DNA from: Anaerococcus nagyae | Lineage (GTDB): Bacteria > Bacillota > Clostridia > Tissierellales > Peptoniphilaceae | Assembly (NCBI RefSeq): GCF_017874535.1 | Contig: NZ_JAGGLS010000001.1 | Location: 124,001-188,000, forward strand | Direction: 5' to 3' | Length of the DNA stretch: 64,000 nt | In this document: positions 18,126-26,659 of the stretch, in pieces | Numbering within the stretch: the stretch's first letter is position 1 | Layout of the letters: the number at the start of each line of letters is the position of its first letter | The notes under the pieces: model-generated | What the model was told of the DNA's origin: nothing | Database searches by the model: none | The model's input: the letters and a program-made list of their open reading frames with translations, nothing else | Program-made: the position numbers and the translations under genes

Positions 18126-19661
18126 TTACTTCCTTAATTTATTATCATTTATTCTGCTTATCATTTCACTTTTTAACCCATCCACAACATCAATCTTAGA
18201 TAATCCAATACAAATTAAATATATAATACCCGCTAAAAGAACTGATATTAATAGGCCTGGTACTAATGATAGTTTAATTGTCATATAGTCGTAGGTGCTT
18301 ATTGCTACTAATACCATTACAATTGAGCTTACTAAAATTTTTCCAGTCGACAAAATATTTTTATTATTTGCTGGACTCCCAAATCTATTATAATAAGCAA
18401 TCATCATACATATACTCCCAATTATTGTAGAAATAGATGTCGCTAGTGCAATGCCATCAATGTTATATCTTTTTACTAAAAATACATTTAAAACCATGTT
18501 AATGACTTGTTGAAATAAGATAATTAACAATGGTGACCTTGAATCTCCAACTGCATAGAATGCATTTGATATTATCTTTAGTATAGATATAAAAATGATG
18601 TATGGTCCGTATGATACTAATAGTGACGCTACAATACTTGTGTCTGCTGGGCTAAAGGCATTTCTTTCGTATATTAGTCTTATAATAGGTGTAGATAAAA
18701 CCATCAATCCAAGAGTCGCTGGTATTATCACAGTCATTGTAAGTACCAGGGTCGATGATGTTTTTTCTTTCATCTGATTGATATTACCATCATTTGCTAG
18801 TTTCGCTATTTGAGGAAGAGTTATTGTTGCTATATTTATAGCAAATACTTCCACTATAAAATCCAGCATGTTTTCAGTGTAGAAAATCTTTGCTACAGAA
18901 TCTATACCTAGATAAGCTGATGCCATAGATTTATCAATTAGTATAGCTATTTTATTTGCTGCACTTGAGATAATGATTGGAATCATTATTGTAAACATAT
19001 GTTTTATGTAAGGATCTTCAAAATCTATAGTTTTCTTGTAACTATAGCCCAGCTTGCGACTCACAAATGGGAATCGAACGAATTGAATAATATATCCTAT
19101 TAGAGTTCCTATAATTAAAATGTAGGAATTATTAAAAATACCCGTAAGTATAGTCGATACTATTACGAATACATTTATGATAATTCCTGGTATTGCTGGA
19201 TCAATAAAGTTCCCTTTGGCATTTAGATATCCTCTAATTACAGATGAATACAGGAAAGTAAATATGGATATAGCCATTATCCTAGTAAAGTCTTTTGCTA
19301 ATTGTAAGGTATCGCCTGTAAGTTTTGGTGAGAATAATTTGGATATGGGCCCTGCAAAAATAATTACAATAAAAAAAGCTATAGCTCCATATATCATGAG
19401 CGTATTTATTAGATTAGATGTAAAATTCTCTGCTTCGCCTTCACCTTTTTCAGAGCTTATTTTTGTATATACAGGTATATAGGCAGCGACAATGCCTACT
19501 ATTACCGTGTAGGTCATTAAATCTGGGATAGTGGTGGCGGTGACATAAATTGATTTTAAGTCACCAGCTCCTATTACCGACGCCATTACTGATTCCCTTA
19601 CGAATCCAAATATTTTAGATATTACTGTTAAGATCATCAGCACTATTGTCGTTTGTCCCAT
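18126..19661 (-). CDS. murJ: MurJ/MVF-family lipid flippase
   Basis: A 511-residue member of the MVF/MurJ family with about fourteen membrane segments. The opening MILTVISKIFGFVRESVMASVIGAGDLKSIYVTATTIPDL and the GNASDMxAY-like region near residue 15-40 are family-typical. MurJ flips lipid II, but a copy inside a polysaccharide operon next to the initiating transferase may flip a capsule intermediate instead or as well. A separate Wzx is encoded at the other end of the operon, so the locus carries two MOP-superfamily flippases. Whether this is the only MurJ of the genome cannot be told from this window. Confidence 0.85.
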   Translation of the reverse strand: MGQTTIVLMILTVISKIFGFVRESVMASVIGAGDLKSIYVTATTIPDLMTYTVIVGIVAAYIPVYTKISSEKGEGEAENFTSNLINTLMIYGAIAFFIVIIFAGPISKLFSPKLTGDTLQLAKDFTRIMAISIFTFLYSSVIRGYLNAKGNFIDPAIPGIIINVFVIVSTILTGIFNNSYILIIGTLIGYIIQFVRFPFVSRKLGYSYKKTIDFEDPYIKHMFTIMIPIIISSAANKIAILIDKSMASAYLGIDSVAKIFYTENMLDFIVEVFAINIATITLPQIAKLANDGNINQMKEKTSSTLVLTMTVIIPATLGLMVLSTPIIRLIYERNAFSPADTSIVASLLVSYGPYIIFISILKIISNAFYAVGDSRSPLLIILFQQVINMVLNVFLVKRYNIDGIALATSISTIIGSICMMIAYYNRFGSPANNKNILSTGKILVSSIVMVLVAISTYDYMTIKLSLVPGLLISVLLAGIIYLICIGLSKIDVVDGLKSEMISRINDNKLRK

Positions 19662-19701
19662 TATTTCTTTCCTTAAGTTTATCTTTTGTGTTCTATTTAT
19701 C

Positions 19702-21138
19702 TTACTTATTATTCTCTTCTATCTTGTCGTGGACTTCTTTTATGGAGTCCTTGTTTGGTTGCATCATGTAAAGTTTGGAATTTGGCATGAGATATGAGTT
19801 TAAACCACTTGCTCCTTCACCCTTTAGTGCTTGTGTTTCTATTGTCCAATCTCTGCCGTCTTCTAATTGGTTATTTACTAGTTCTATCATCTTGTTATAG
19901 GATATGTCTGTGTCTACTGACTTAAGAGCTATGCTTGATATTTCGTTGAAGTTTAGCAGGATTTCTGGTCTAAGCATCTTTTTAATAATGGCTGTCATGA
20001 CTCTAGTTTGGTTTTTACCTCTATCAAAGTCTCCTTCTGATAGATTGTATCTTTCTCTAGAATATGCTAATGCCTTCTTACCATCCATATCTACTTTCCC
20101 TTGAGGAAAATCGTATTTGCCACTAGAAGCTGTAAAGGCCACAGGATTATCTACGGTTATTCCACCGATAACATCTATAAGCTCCGTAAGTGTGGTGAAG
20201 TTAACTTTACCATAGTAATCTATACCAACATCCAATAAATTTTCCAAACTTCTTATAGATGTATCTATACCAAATAATCCAGCATGAGTAAGCTTATCTA
20301 GTTTATTACTATCTCCGCCTAAAGCTAGGTAGGTATCTCTTGGCACTGTTGTTATAAGGATTTTTCTATCTACTGGATTGACACTTAATATTAAGTTTAC
20401 ATCTGATCTAGATACTGTAGAAAGACTACCATAGGTATCGATACCTGATATGTAGACATTGAATGATTCTGATTCTTTGACTTGTTCTTTTTCTTTCTTT
20501 TCTTTCTTATCATCTGCTACTACTAATGACTCTAATACCCTTGTCTTTTCTGAAAAGTTCTTTATATCTTCTTCTATAAGTGGTCTATAGTTTTCGTTAA
20601 GTAGCATCACTTCGCTTTCGCCACTCATAAGAGCACTGGCTGCTTGTGAATAAGTACGCATATCTTTTGTAATAAGATCATATGAATAATTTTTTTTGTA
20701 TTCCGCTAAGGCTTTTTTAGTATTATCCTCATCGTAAGCATTGGCAACTCCTATCTCTTTGGTAGCTGCTTCTTCTAGGCTTTGGATACTCGAATCTTTT
20801 AATACAACAAAAGACATCTCGTTCTTATTAAGTTCATTTTTTTGATTGATTTGCTCTACAGTCTTGATTGATTTGTTAGCATAAGCTACAAAAAAGCCTT
20901 GTAATATACTTGTAATTATCAATATAACTGCAAAAACTGTAAGAGCTTTTGATGATTTCTTTTTTTTGAATGCTGAATATAGAGAATAAGCAATAAAGAT
21001 TGCAAAAATTAACAATAGTATCAATCTTTGTTTTGATGGTAAAATATTGTATCTAAACAAAAATATAAAAAAGAAAATATTAATAATAGTAGCTAATATG
21101 ACTACAATTTTTGAAAATTTGTTACTAGATCTTTCCAT
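19702..21138 (-). CDS. LytR-CpsA-Psr (LCP) polysaccharide ligase, CpsA-type
   Basis: A 478-residue membrane protein with three N-terminal hydrophobic segments (about residues 9-31, 37-56 and 66-88). These are followed by an extracytoplasmic accessory domain and the LCP domain. The LCP core shows VYISGIDTYG, SRSDVNLILSVNP, ITTVPRDTYL, KLTHAGLFGID and the arginine-containing YSRERYNLSEGDFDRGKNQ. LCP proteins transfer undecaprenyl-linked polymers onto peptidoglycan. Its place as first gene of the operon matches a role in attaching this polysaccharide to the wall. GGAG lies seven bases upstream of the start. A second, smaller LCP gene occurs at 37224-38366. Confidence 0.92.
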   Translation of the reverse strand: MERSSNKFSKIVVILATIINIFFFIFLFRYNILPSKQRLILLLIFAIFIAYSLYSAFKKKKSSKALTVFAVILIITSILQGFFVAYANKSIKTVEQINQKNELNKNEMSFVVLKDSSIQSLEEAATKEIGVANAYDEDNTKKALAEYKKNYSYDLITKDMRTYSQAASALMSGESEVMLLNENYRPLIEEDIKNFSEKTRVLESLVVADDKKEKKEKEQVKESESFNVYISGIDTYGSLSTVSRSDVNLILSVNPVDRKILITTVPRDTYLALGGDSNKLDKLTHAGLFGIDTSIRSLENLLDVGIDYYGKVNFTTLTELIDVIGGITVDNPVAFTASSGKYDFPQGKVDMDGKKALAYSRERYNLSEGDFDRGKNQTRVMTAIIKKMLRPEILLNFNEISSIALKSVDTDISYNKMIELVNNQLEDGRDWTIETQALKGEGASGLNSYLMPNSKLYMMQPNKDSIKEVHDKIEENNK

Positions 21139-21182
21139 TAATCCACTCCATCTGACCTTATAATATATATATTTCCTTAAAC

Positions 21183-21211
21183 ATATTATATTATCATATC
21201 GATTTTGTCAA
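21183..21211 (-). promoter_or_regulatory. Promoter of the polysaccharide operon
   Basis: On the minus strand TTGACA (21206-21211) precedes TAATAT (21183-21188) with 17 bases between. A TATAAT with a 15-base spacer overlaps it. The predicted 5' leader to the LCP start is only about 40 bases. This is the best SigA match upstream of the operon. Confidence 0.65.
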
Positions 21212-21642
21212 TTATAATAAGATAAAAATGTAGGAAATATGTGAACATTTTGTCGGGAATATGTTTGCATAATTGTTATTTAATATTTACTATTAAAGAG
21301 TATTTTTTATTGAAAAGACTCATATTCTACCTAAGAATCTTACTTATTAAACTAATTACTTAATGAAATTCCTAGTTGCATTTAAATATTTTCTCAATCC
21401 ATTATTATACAATTAATATATACTATCAAATTTTTGGTTTTTTAATCGCTCTATCACGTGAAATTTCTATAATCACGCCTTTATATTCTTTCAGATCTTA
21501 TATTATTTGTGGTTTGAAAAATATTTATGAGTTTTTAATTTGTTCATCTATCATTATATAGATGCCTTATATAAATTCATTTTTGTAAAAAAAATTTTAC
21601 TTTTTACCCACTTAATAAGTTAGAAATATTTCTGTACATTTT
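21212..21642. other. AT-rich stretch with no supportable gene
   Basis: No gene could be supported here. On the minus strand a short codon run around 21425-21495 (DLKEYKGVIIEISRDRAIK) looks protein-like but is bounded by stops on both sides. A weak inverted repeat (CATCTAT...ATAGATG) lies at about 21544-21563. The region looks like decayed coding DNA, although no family could be recognised. Confidence 0.35.
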
Positions 21643-21804
21643 TTATCTTTTAAAATTTAAACTCAATAATAGTTTTGATAATTTAATATATTCATATTTG
21701 TTATAGTCTCCTAAGCTTAGATCAAGTTTCTCATAAATGTGTTCATTAGTAGTCCAATTATAAAATCTTTTATAGAAAGCATAAATCCTTCTTAAAGAAG
21801 CATA
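21643..21804 (-). pseudogene. C-terminal coding fragment of an unrecognised protein
   Basis: A 53-codon minus-strand frame opens directly after a stop codon and has no ATG, GTG or TTG near its upstream end. It ends at TAA (21643-21645). Its translation has natural-looking composition (RRIYAFYKRFYNWTTN, then EKLDLSLGDYNKYEYIKLSK and a basic LSLNFKR end). It resembles the C-terminus of a capsule-locus transferase but could not be assigned. It begins just beyond the terminator at 21831-21856, so the 5' part of the gene seems to have been lost at that junction. Confidence 0.45.
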
Positions 21805-21830
21805 TCATATCAAAAATAAAATATAAAAAA

Positions 21831-21856
21831 GGCCCACTCACAAAAGTGAGTAGACC
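21831..21856 (-). terminator. Strong minus-strand terminator behind the 28-codon ORF
   Basis: On the minus strand GGTCTACTCAC and GTGAGTGGGCC pair as an 11-base stem with a TTTT loop, and TTTTTT follows. Two pairs are G-U wobbles in the minus-strand RNA but mismatches in the plus-strand RNA, which fixes the orientation. Confidence 0.85.
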
Positions 21857-21880
21857 TATTACTATGTAAACGCACCGATC

Positions 21881-21967
21881 TTATTCACAATATGGCATAC
21901 TAAAACAACCTAAATAAGCTAAAAATAGTATCAAAATTTCTGTATTACTTATAAAATCAATGTACAT
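21881..21967 (-). CDS. 28-residue hydrophobic peptide, candidate type I toxin-like gene
   Basis: A short ORF starts at ATG (21965-21967) with GGAGG three bases upstream and ends at TAA (21881-21883). The peptide has a hydrophobic centre (EILILFLAYLGCF), two cysteines and a short polar end, so it may be a single membrane helix. It has its own promoter (21992-22021) and a strong terminator 25 bases beyond the stop codon, which makes a compact transcript of about 160 bases. This arrangement recalls small hydrophobic peptide toxins of type I systems, but I recognise no family. No antisense promoter is obvious. It could also be a non-coding RNA that contains a chance ORF. Confidence 0.45.
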   Translation of the reverse strand: MYIDFISNTEILILFLAYLGCFSMPYCE

Positions 21968-21991
21968 TTACCTCCGTTTTGATTGTTGATG

Positions 21992-22021
21992 ATAATATAC
22001 TAGTATTATTTTATTGTTCAA
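21992..22021 (-). promoter_or_regulatory. Promoter of the 28-codon ORF
   Basis: On the minus strand TTGAAC (22016-22021) is followed after 18 bases by TATTAT (21992-21997). It overlaps the last codons of the upstream gene and leaves a leader of about 20 bases before the GGAGG site. Confidence 0.55.
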
Positions 22022-22472
22022 ATATTTGTTTTATATTAGTTTTACTCTCAATATTTTTTATAATAACGTCTTTATCTTTTAAGTCATAAGTTTGACTATA
22101 AGTATCACCATGCGCCTTTATTGTCAATTCTAGATCATTATTTTTACTTGACTTAATACCAACACTCTTTACCTTATCAAAACTTACAAATTTTAAAATT
22201 GGACTTGATCCTAAGAAAATATTGAAGCCATCTTTTCTAATACCCGGAAAGAACATTACGGTACAGACCAATAATACTGCTGAGATAGCAATTGCATATC
22301 CTAAGATTGTATTATCAAGTCTATAGCACAAACCACCAGCAATTAGAGAAAATATAGCTAGTATAAATCCAAATACCGCTTTCTTTTTTACATTTATTAC
22401 ATTATTTCTATGGATTATGAAGTTATAGATTGTTGGGACTATAAATATTAGTAAGACAATTATTTTTAACAA
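22011..22472 (-). CDS. Membrane protein of unknown function with PH-like C-terminal part
   Basis: A 153-residue protein that I do not recognise. It has three hydrophobic segments, at about residues 4-18, 30-48 and 55-76, separated by a basic stretch (HRNNVINVKKK). The soluble C-terminal half (about 85-153) is rich in alternating strands such as SFDKVKSVGIKSSKNNDLELTIKAHG and could form a small PH-like domain, as in several bacterial membrane-anchored proteins. The domain reading is an inference from pattern only. A methyltransferase gene lies 41 bases upstream on the same strand, so the two may be cotranscribed. Confidence 0.6.
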   Translation of the reverse strand: MLKIIVLLIFIVPTIYNFIIHRNNVINVKKKAVFGFILAIFSLIAGGLCYRLDNTILGYAIAISAVLLVCTVMFFPGIRKDGFNIFLGSSPILKFVSFDKVKSVGIKSSKNNDLELTIKAHGDTYSQTYDLKDKDVIIKNIESKTNIKQIFEQ

Positions 22473-22513
22473 TTTTGTACTTCCTTATTACAATAAATTA
22501 AGTTATTAGATAT

Positions 22514-23314
22514 TTATTTCCTGCATACAAATAAATAATGGTTACTAGCCCCTATTAATTCTTCCTTATCACAATGGTTTAGGTGCCAATCGAGGTATCT
22601 TTGATAAGATACATCACTCATTTCATCAATCCTTTCACTTAAAATTTCAGAAAATCCACTGGTCCCTATCTTTCTAATAATACTTAGATTTTCTTTTTCA
22701 AGCATTTTTATACATTCATCTAAAGTAAAGAAAATAAACGGTTTATCAATTAGTCTTTGCTTATCACTCACATAAAGAGGGCTTTCAAAAAAGTTGCTAT
22801 CAAATTTAGTTTCAGTCATAGGGACCATGTCATGGTTAATATAAGAAATTAAAATATAACCATCATCTTTGACCACTCGCTTTGCTTGCCTTAAAGTTTC
22901 TATCCTATCTTTTTCATTTGATAAATGATACATAGGTCCAAAAAGTAATACTACATCAAAATATTTATCATCTAAATCATCCATCTCAAGTGAGCTTTTA
23001 TTCTCAACAATAATATTTTTTAAATTCTTATCTTTAGCTTTTGCAACTATTTGTTTATAATTATTACTTGCAGGCTCAAAAGCAACCACTTCAGAAACTT
23101 CTTCTGCTAATGGCACGCTGTAAACACCAGTTCCAGCACCAATATCTAAAATTTTAGAATCATTATTTATTAATTTTGAGATCCCACGTAAGGTAGTAAT
23201 CTTCTCAACCTGACCAGCTTTACTTAGTAGTCTTTTTTCTTCATCGAAAATATTATATAATTCTTCATTTCTTTTTAAATCATCATTTATCTGTAGAACA
23301 TCTTTAATATCCAT
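22514..23314 (-). CDS. Class I SAM-dependent methyltransferase
   Basis: A 266-residue methyltransferase of the Rossmann-fold class. Motif I is SKILDIGAGTGVYSVPLAEE at about residue 53. The acidic residue after strand 2 lies in VVAFEPASNN, and the motif IV region is YFDVVLLFGPMYHL. The overall pattern resembles Methyltransf_11/25 proteins that modify small molecules. The substrate cannot be derived. GGAGG lies just upstream of the start. The gene stands between two membrane-protein genes of unknown role, and its partners do not suggest a pathway. Confidence 0.85.
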   Translation of the reverse strand: MDIKDVLQINDDLKRNEELYNIFDEEKRLLSKAGQVEKITTLRGISKLINNDSKILDIGAGTGVYSVPLAEEVSEVVAFEPASNNYKQIVAKAKDKNLKNIIVENKSSLEMDDLDDKYFDVVLLFGPMYHLSNEKDRIETLRQAKRVVKDDGYILISYINHDMVPMTETKFDSNFFESPLYVSDKQRLIDKPFIFFTLDECIKMLEKENLSIIRKIGTSGFSEILSERIDEMSDVSYQRYLDWHLNHCDKEELIGASNHYLFVCRK

Positions 23315-23394
23315 TTTATACCTCCAATTTTTATTGTATATAGATAGTTGTTTAACCCCATATTCAGAGTCTAAACCTATCTTTTTTATGAAAT

Positions 23395-23988
23395 CTAATT
23401 GCTATTTGGTAGGTAATTATCTATATCATTTATAAAGAAACTTAAAATATCACCTCTTTTAAGCCCCTTATTCTTCTGACCTAAATCTTTTCTAATTAAA
23501 AAAATTATATCTTCTAAAACAAAAAGATTATTTATAGAATTGCTATCAGAATTTAAGCTTGATGTTCGAATTTCAATCCATTTTCTAACCACTTCATCCG
23601 AACCCCATAAAGTTAATTTTTGAGAAAAACTTATTAAATCCTTTGTTATCTCTTTCTCAGATATCTTTCCATCTTTCTGTATCTGTTGTAATTTATATAC
23701 CATTTCTATAAATTCCGAATAAGCTTCTTCTTTTTTCTCATATAAATATCTTTTAGTATTCTGTTTATACTCAATAATATTTGATATTACAATACCTAAA
23801 AGCGATAAAGTTCCTGTAATTAAAGCAACTACTATAACTGCTTCAGTGTTAGAGGCAAAGCTCCTAATCCAATAAAAAAATTTTATAATTAACTTAACTA
23901 AGAAATAAATACCTATACCTATAATTAATAATCCAAATAAAGTATTCAAAACATTTTTATAAGTTTTATTTTCCAAATTATTCTCCAA
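23395..23988 (-). CDS. Two-helix membrane protein of unknown function
   Basis: A 197-residue protein with two membrane segments (about residues 14-36 and 48-68) and a soluble, mostly helical C-terminal domain. The domain starts with EYKQNTKRYLYEKKEEAYSEF and contains FSQKLTLWGSDEVVRKWIEIR. Proteins with this layout are scattered widely in bacteria and have no assigned role that I can name. The transcription unit is uncertain, with 80 bases to the methyltransferase start. The 290 bases downstream toward guaA hold only AT-rich sequence and the guaA terminator. Confidence 0.65.
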   Translation of the reverse strand: MENNLENKTYKNVLNTLFGLLIIGIGIYFLVKLIIKFFYWIRSFASNTEAVIVVALITGTLSLLGIVISNIIEYKQNTKRYLYEKKEEAYSEFIEMVYKLQQIQKDGKISEKEITKDLISFSQKLTLWGSDEVVRKWIEIRTSSLNSDSNSINNLFVLEDIIFLIRKDLGQKNKGLKRGDILSFFINDIDNYLPNSN

Positions 23989-24192
23989 AATTTTTATTAA
24001 AATCTAATTAAAGATTTTAATTATTGCTTATAATATAAACCTCAATTAATAAGGCTATTGTCTCTTGTTCTTCTATAATACAAACTATAATTTTAAAATT
24101 AGATAATAGAATTTATAAATAATACAGTCTCTTTTATTTCAAGTATGATACTATAAATATATTTAACTATAAGTATTAATTATTTATACTAA

Positions 24193-24219
24193 AATGGTCA
24201 ATGACAATCATTGACCATT
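24193..24219 (-). terminator. Terminator of the guaA end of the operon
   Basis: A perfect 12-base inverted repeat (AATGGTCAATGA, three-base loop, complement) lies 60 bases beyond the guaA stop. On the minus strand a short T-run follows. No other gene end lies nearby on the plus strand. Confidence 0.7.
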
Positions 24220-24278
24220 ATAACTTAATAAAATTAAATTTATATTTTTATATATTCTTAAATCTGAAATTTTTTGAT

Positions 24279-25811
24279 CTATTCCCATTCAATAGTTCCA
24301 GGTGGTTTTGAGGTTATATCATACACTACTCTACCAACTCCAGCGACTTCGTTTATCATTCTACTTGATAGGGTTTGTAGCAGATTGAATGGTAGCTCTG
24401 CTGCCTCTACGCTCATTGCATCTGTTGTTTCTACTGCGCGTATTGCTATTACATTGTCATAGACTCTAGCATCGCCTTTTACTCCTACTGTTTTAATTGG
24501 TGTCCATACTGTAAAATATTGCCATATGTCTTCGTTTAGACCATGGTTTTTGATTTCTTCTCTAAGTATTGCGTCTGTTTCTCGCACTATCTCTAGTTTT
24601 TCTTCTGTAATATCTCCCATGACTCTTATGGCAAGACCTGGCCCTGGGAATGGTTGACGCCATACCATATCGTGTGGTACTCCTATGGATTCACCTAGAG
24701 CTCTTACTTCGTCTTTGAAGAGATCTCTTAATGGCTCTACTAAGCCTTCGAAGAGCATATCTTCTGGAAGTCCTCCTACGTTATGGTGAGATTTAATGAC
24801 ACTTGCCTTGTCTTTTCCACTTTCTATAACATCTGGGTAGATTGTTCCTTGGACTAGATATTTTGCTTCACCGAATTCTTTAGCTTCTCTTTCGAATACT
24901 TCTACAAAATGGTTACCAATGATCTTTCTTTTTGTCTCTGGATCATCTACTCCTTTGAGTAAGTCTAAAAATTCTTTACTTGCGTCTACTTTTTTGACTT
25001 TAAGTCCTAAATTTTTATAAGTTTCCATAACTTCATCTGCTTCGTTTTTACGTAGTAAACCATGATCTACAAAAATACATTGAAGATTATCTCCTATAGC
25101 TTTTGATACTATAGTTGCTGCTACAGATGAATCTACTCCGCCTGATAAGGCGCATATCATTTTTTCCCCAGCGTACTTTTCTTTGATTTCTGCTATAATT
25201 TTATCTGCAAAGTCATCCATCTTCCATGTTTTTTCTGCTTTACAAATACCAAGAACAAAACTTGCTATCATTTCTTTACCGTATTCTGAGTGAACAACTT
25301 CTGGGTGGAATTGTACTGCATAGATGTTTTTCTCTTTGTTTTCCATACCTGCTACTGGACAGTGAAGTGTCCAAGCTGTTTTCTTAAAACCATCAGCAAG
25401 CTTGCTTACTCTATCTCTATGATTCATCCAAATTGTTGATTCTTGTGGGACATCTTTAAATATCTCGCTATTTTTATCTACTAAAAGTGGTGTCTTGCCG
25501 TATTCTCCATTTTTGGGTGTTTCGATTTGTCCACCATAGTAGTTATTGATATATTGCAAACCATAACAAATACCTAATATTGGTACTCCTAGTTCAAATA
25601 TTTTGCTATCTGCTCTTAAAGAATCTTTGTCGTTTACTGATTGTGGCCCACCTGTTAGAATAATTCCAGCTAATCCTTCTAAATCTAAGCTATCGATATC
25701 AACATCGCATGGGTGAAGTTCTGCATAAACTCCTAGTTCACGTACACGTCTTACGATAAGTTGATCGGTTTGTCCACCAAAATTTAGTACAATAATTTTG
25801 TTTAAACTCAT
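24279..25811 (-). CDS. guaA: GMP synthase (glutamine-hydrolysing)
   Basis: A full-length GuaA of 510 residues that converts XMP, ATP and glutamine to GMP. The N-terminal class I amidotransferase has the nucleophile in GICYGLQ and HPEVVHSEYG. The ATP-pyrophosphatase domain has the PP-loop ALSGGVDSS, and the C-terminal dimerisation domain ends in KPPGTIEWE as expected. It is the last gene of the operon that begins at nfeD, fifteen bases after the PPDK regulatory protein gene. There is no room for a purine riboswitch directly upstream, so regulation must act at the operon level or by an internal promoter. Confidence 0.97.
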   Translation of the reverse strand: MSLNKIIVLNFGGQTDQLIVRRVRELGVYAELHPCDVDIDSLDLEGLAGIILTGGPQSVNDKDSLRADSKIFELGVPILGICYGLQYINNYYGGQIETPKNGEYGKTPLLVDKNSEIFKDVPQESTIWMNHRDRVSKLADGFKKTAWTLHCPVAGMENKEKNIYAVQFHPEVVHSEYGKEMIASFVLGICKAEKTWKMDDFADKIIAEIKEKYAGEKMICALSGGVDSSVAATIVSKAIGDNLQCIFVDHGLLRKNEADEVMETYKNLGLKVKKVDASKEFLDLLKGVDDPETKRKIIGNHFVEVFEREAKEFGEAKYLVQGTIYPDVIESGKDKASVIKSHHNVGGLPEDMLFEGLVEPLRDLFKDEVRALGESIGVPHDMVWRQPFPGPGLAIRVMGDITEEKLEIVRETDAILREEIKNHGLNEDIWQYFTVWTPIKTVGVKGDARVYDNVIAIRAVETTDAMSVEAAELPFNLLQTLSSRMINEVAGVGRVVYDITSKPPGTIEWE

Positions 25812-25826
25812 CTTTTCTCCTGTTTC

Positions 25827-26642
25827 TTATTCATCGCCGAATTTTGCTTTATAATATTCGATGATATCTGTGGCCGTTTGTTCAATAGTGTTGTTGGTTA
25901 CATCTATAACCTTGCAATCTAGATCTTTATAGACTTCTTTAGCATATTCTAACTCTCTATTGATTCTTGCATCATTATAGTAAATAGAATCTCCAATTAA
26001 GCCTAATTCCTTGCTCCTATCCGCTCTTATATCTACAAGTTTTTCTGGATCTATGATAAGACCTATTATTCTATCTGGATCTACCTCAAAAATCTCTCGT
26101 GGCATTCTAGATTCTGGTACAAGCGGTAGATTACTTACTTTATAGTTCTTAGTTGCAAGTATCATAGTTGTAGGCGTTTTGCTAGTTCTACTAACTCCCA
26201 AAAGTACTATATCTGATTTTAAAAATCCTCTAGGATCTTTGCCATCATCGTATTGAATAGCAAATTCTATCGCCTCAATCATACTGAAATATTCTTGGGA
26301 AAGAGTACGGATTAACCCTGGCTTTCTAACAGCTTTTTTGTCTGTTACTTTTTCAAATACATCAAGTCCATACTCAAGGATTGATAGAACCTCTATATGA
26401 TTTTCATCTGCAAGCTTACAAATGTAATCAGATATTTCTTTATCAGCCATTGTTGGAACTATGATAGAGTAGCTAGGTATAGTTAAAAATATCTCATCTA
26501 CTTGTTCCATATTTCGCACTTCTGGATGTCTTACTACCCTAATTGGCAAATCTGGAAATTGGGTTGTAACTGATTTTAGATAGGCATCAGCAGTTTCACC
26601 TGTCGAATCACTTATAATTACAATTGTTAATGTTTCTCCCAT
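25827..26642 (-). CDS. Pyruvate phosphate dikinase regulatory protein (DUF299)
   Basis: A kinase/pyrophosphorylase of the DUF299 family (B. subtilis YqfL, E. coli PpsR), about 271 residues. These enzymes switch pyruvate phosphate dikinase or PEP synthase by ADP-dependent phosphorylation of a threonine and Pi-dependent removal. Visible features are IVIISDSTGETADAY at the N-terminus and the P-loop GVSRTSKTPTTM near residue 150. The second of two adjacent ATGs (26642) sits at a better distance from AAGGA than the first. The target dikinase gene is not in this window. In Bacillus the yqfL gene also follows recO. Confidence 0.9.
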   Translation of the reverse strand: MGETLTIVIISDSTGETADAYLKSVTTQFPDLPIRVVRHPEVRNMEQVDEIFLTIPSYSIIVPTMADKEISDYICKLADENHIEVLSILEYGLDVFEKVTDKKAVRKPGLIRTLSQEYFSMIEAIEFAIQYDDGKDPRGFLKSDIVLLGVSRTSKTPTTMILATKNYKVSNLPLVPESRMPREIFEVDPDRIIGLIIDPEKLVDIRADRSKELGLIGDSIYYNDARINRELEYAKEVYKDLDCKVIDVTNNTIEQTATDIIEYYKAKFGDE

Positions 26643-26659
26643 CATAATTCCTTTCTAGC

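Noticed and set aside
21376-21561. 61-codon plus-strand frame in the capsule upstream region
   Set aside because: It is hydrophobic only because the DNA is AT-rich, and there is no ribosome site. The minus strand there shows more protein-like composition.
25812-25826. Purine riboswitch before guaA
   Set aside because: Only fifteen bases separate guaA from the preceding gene.
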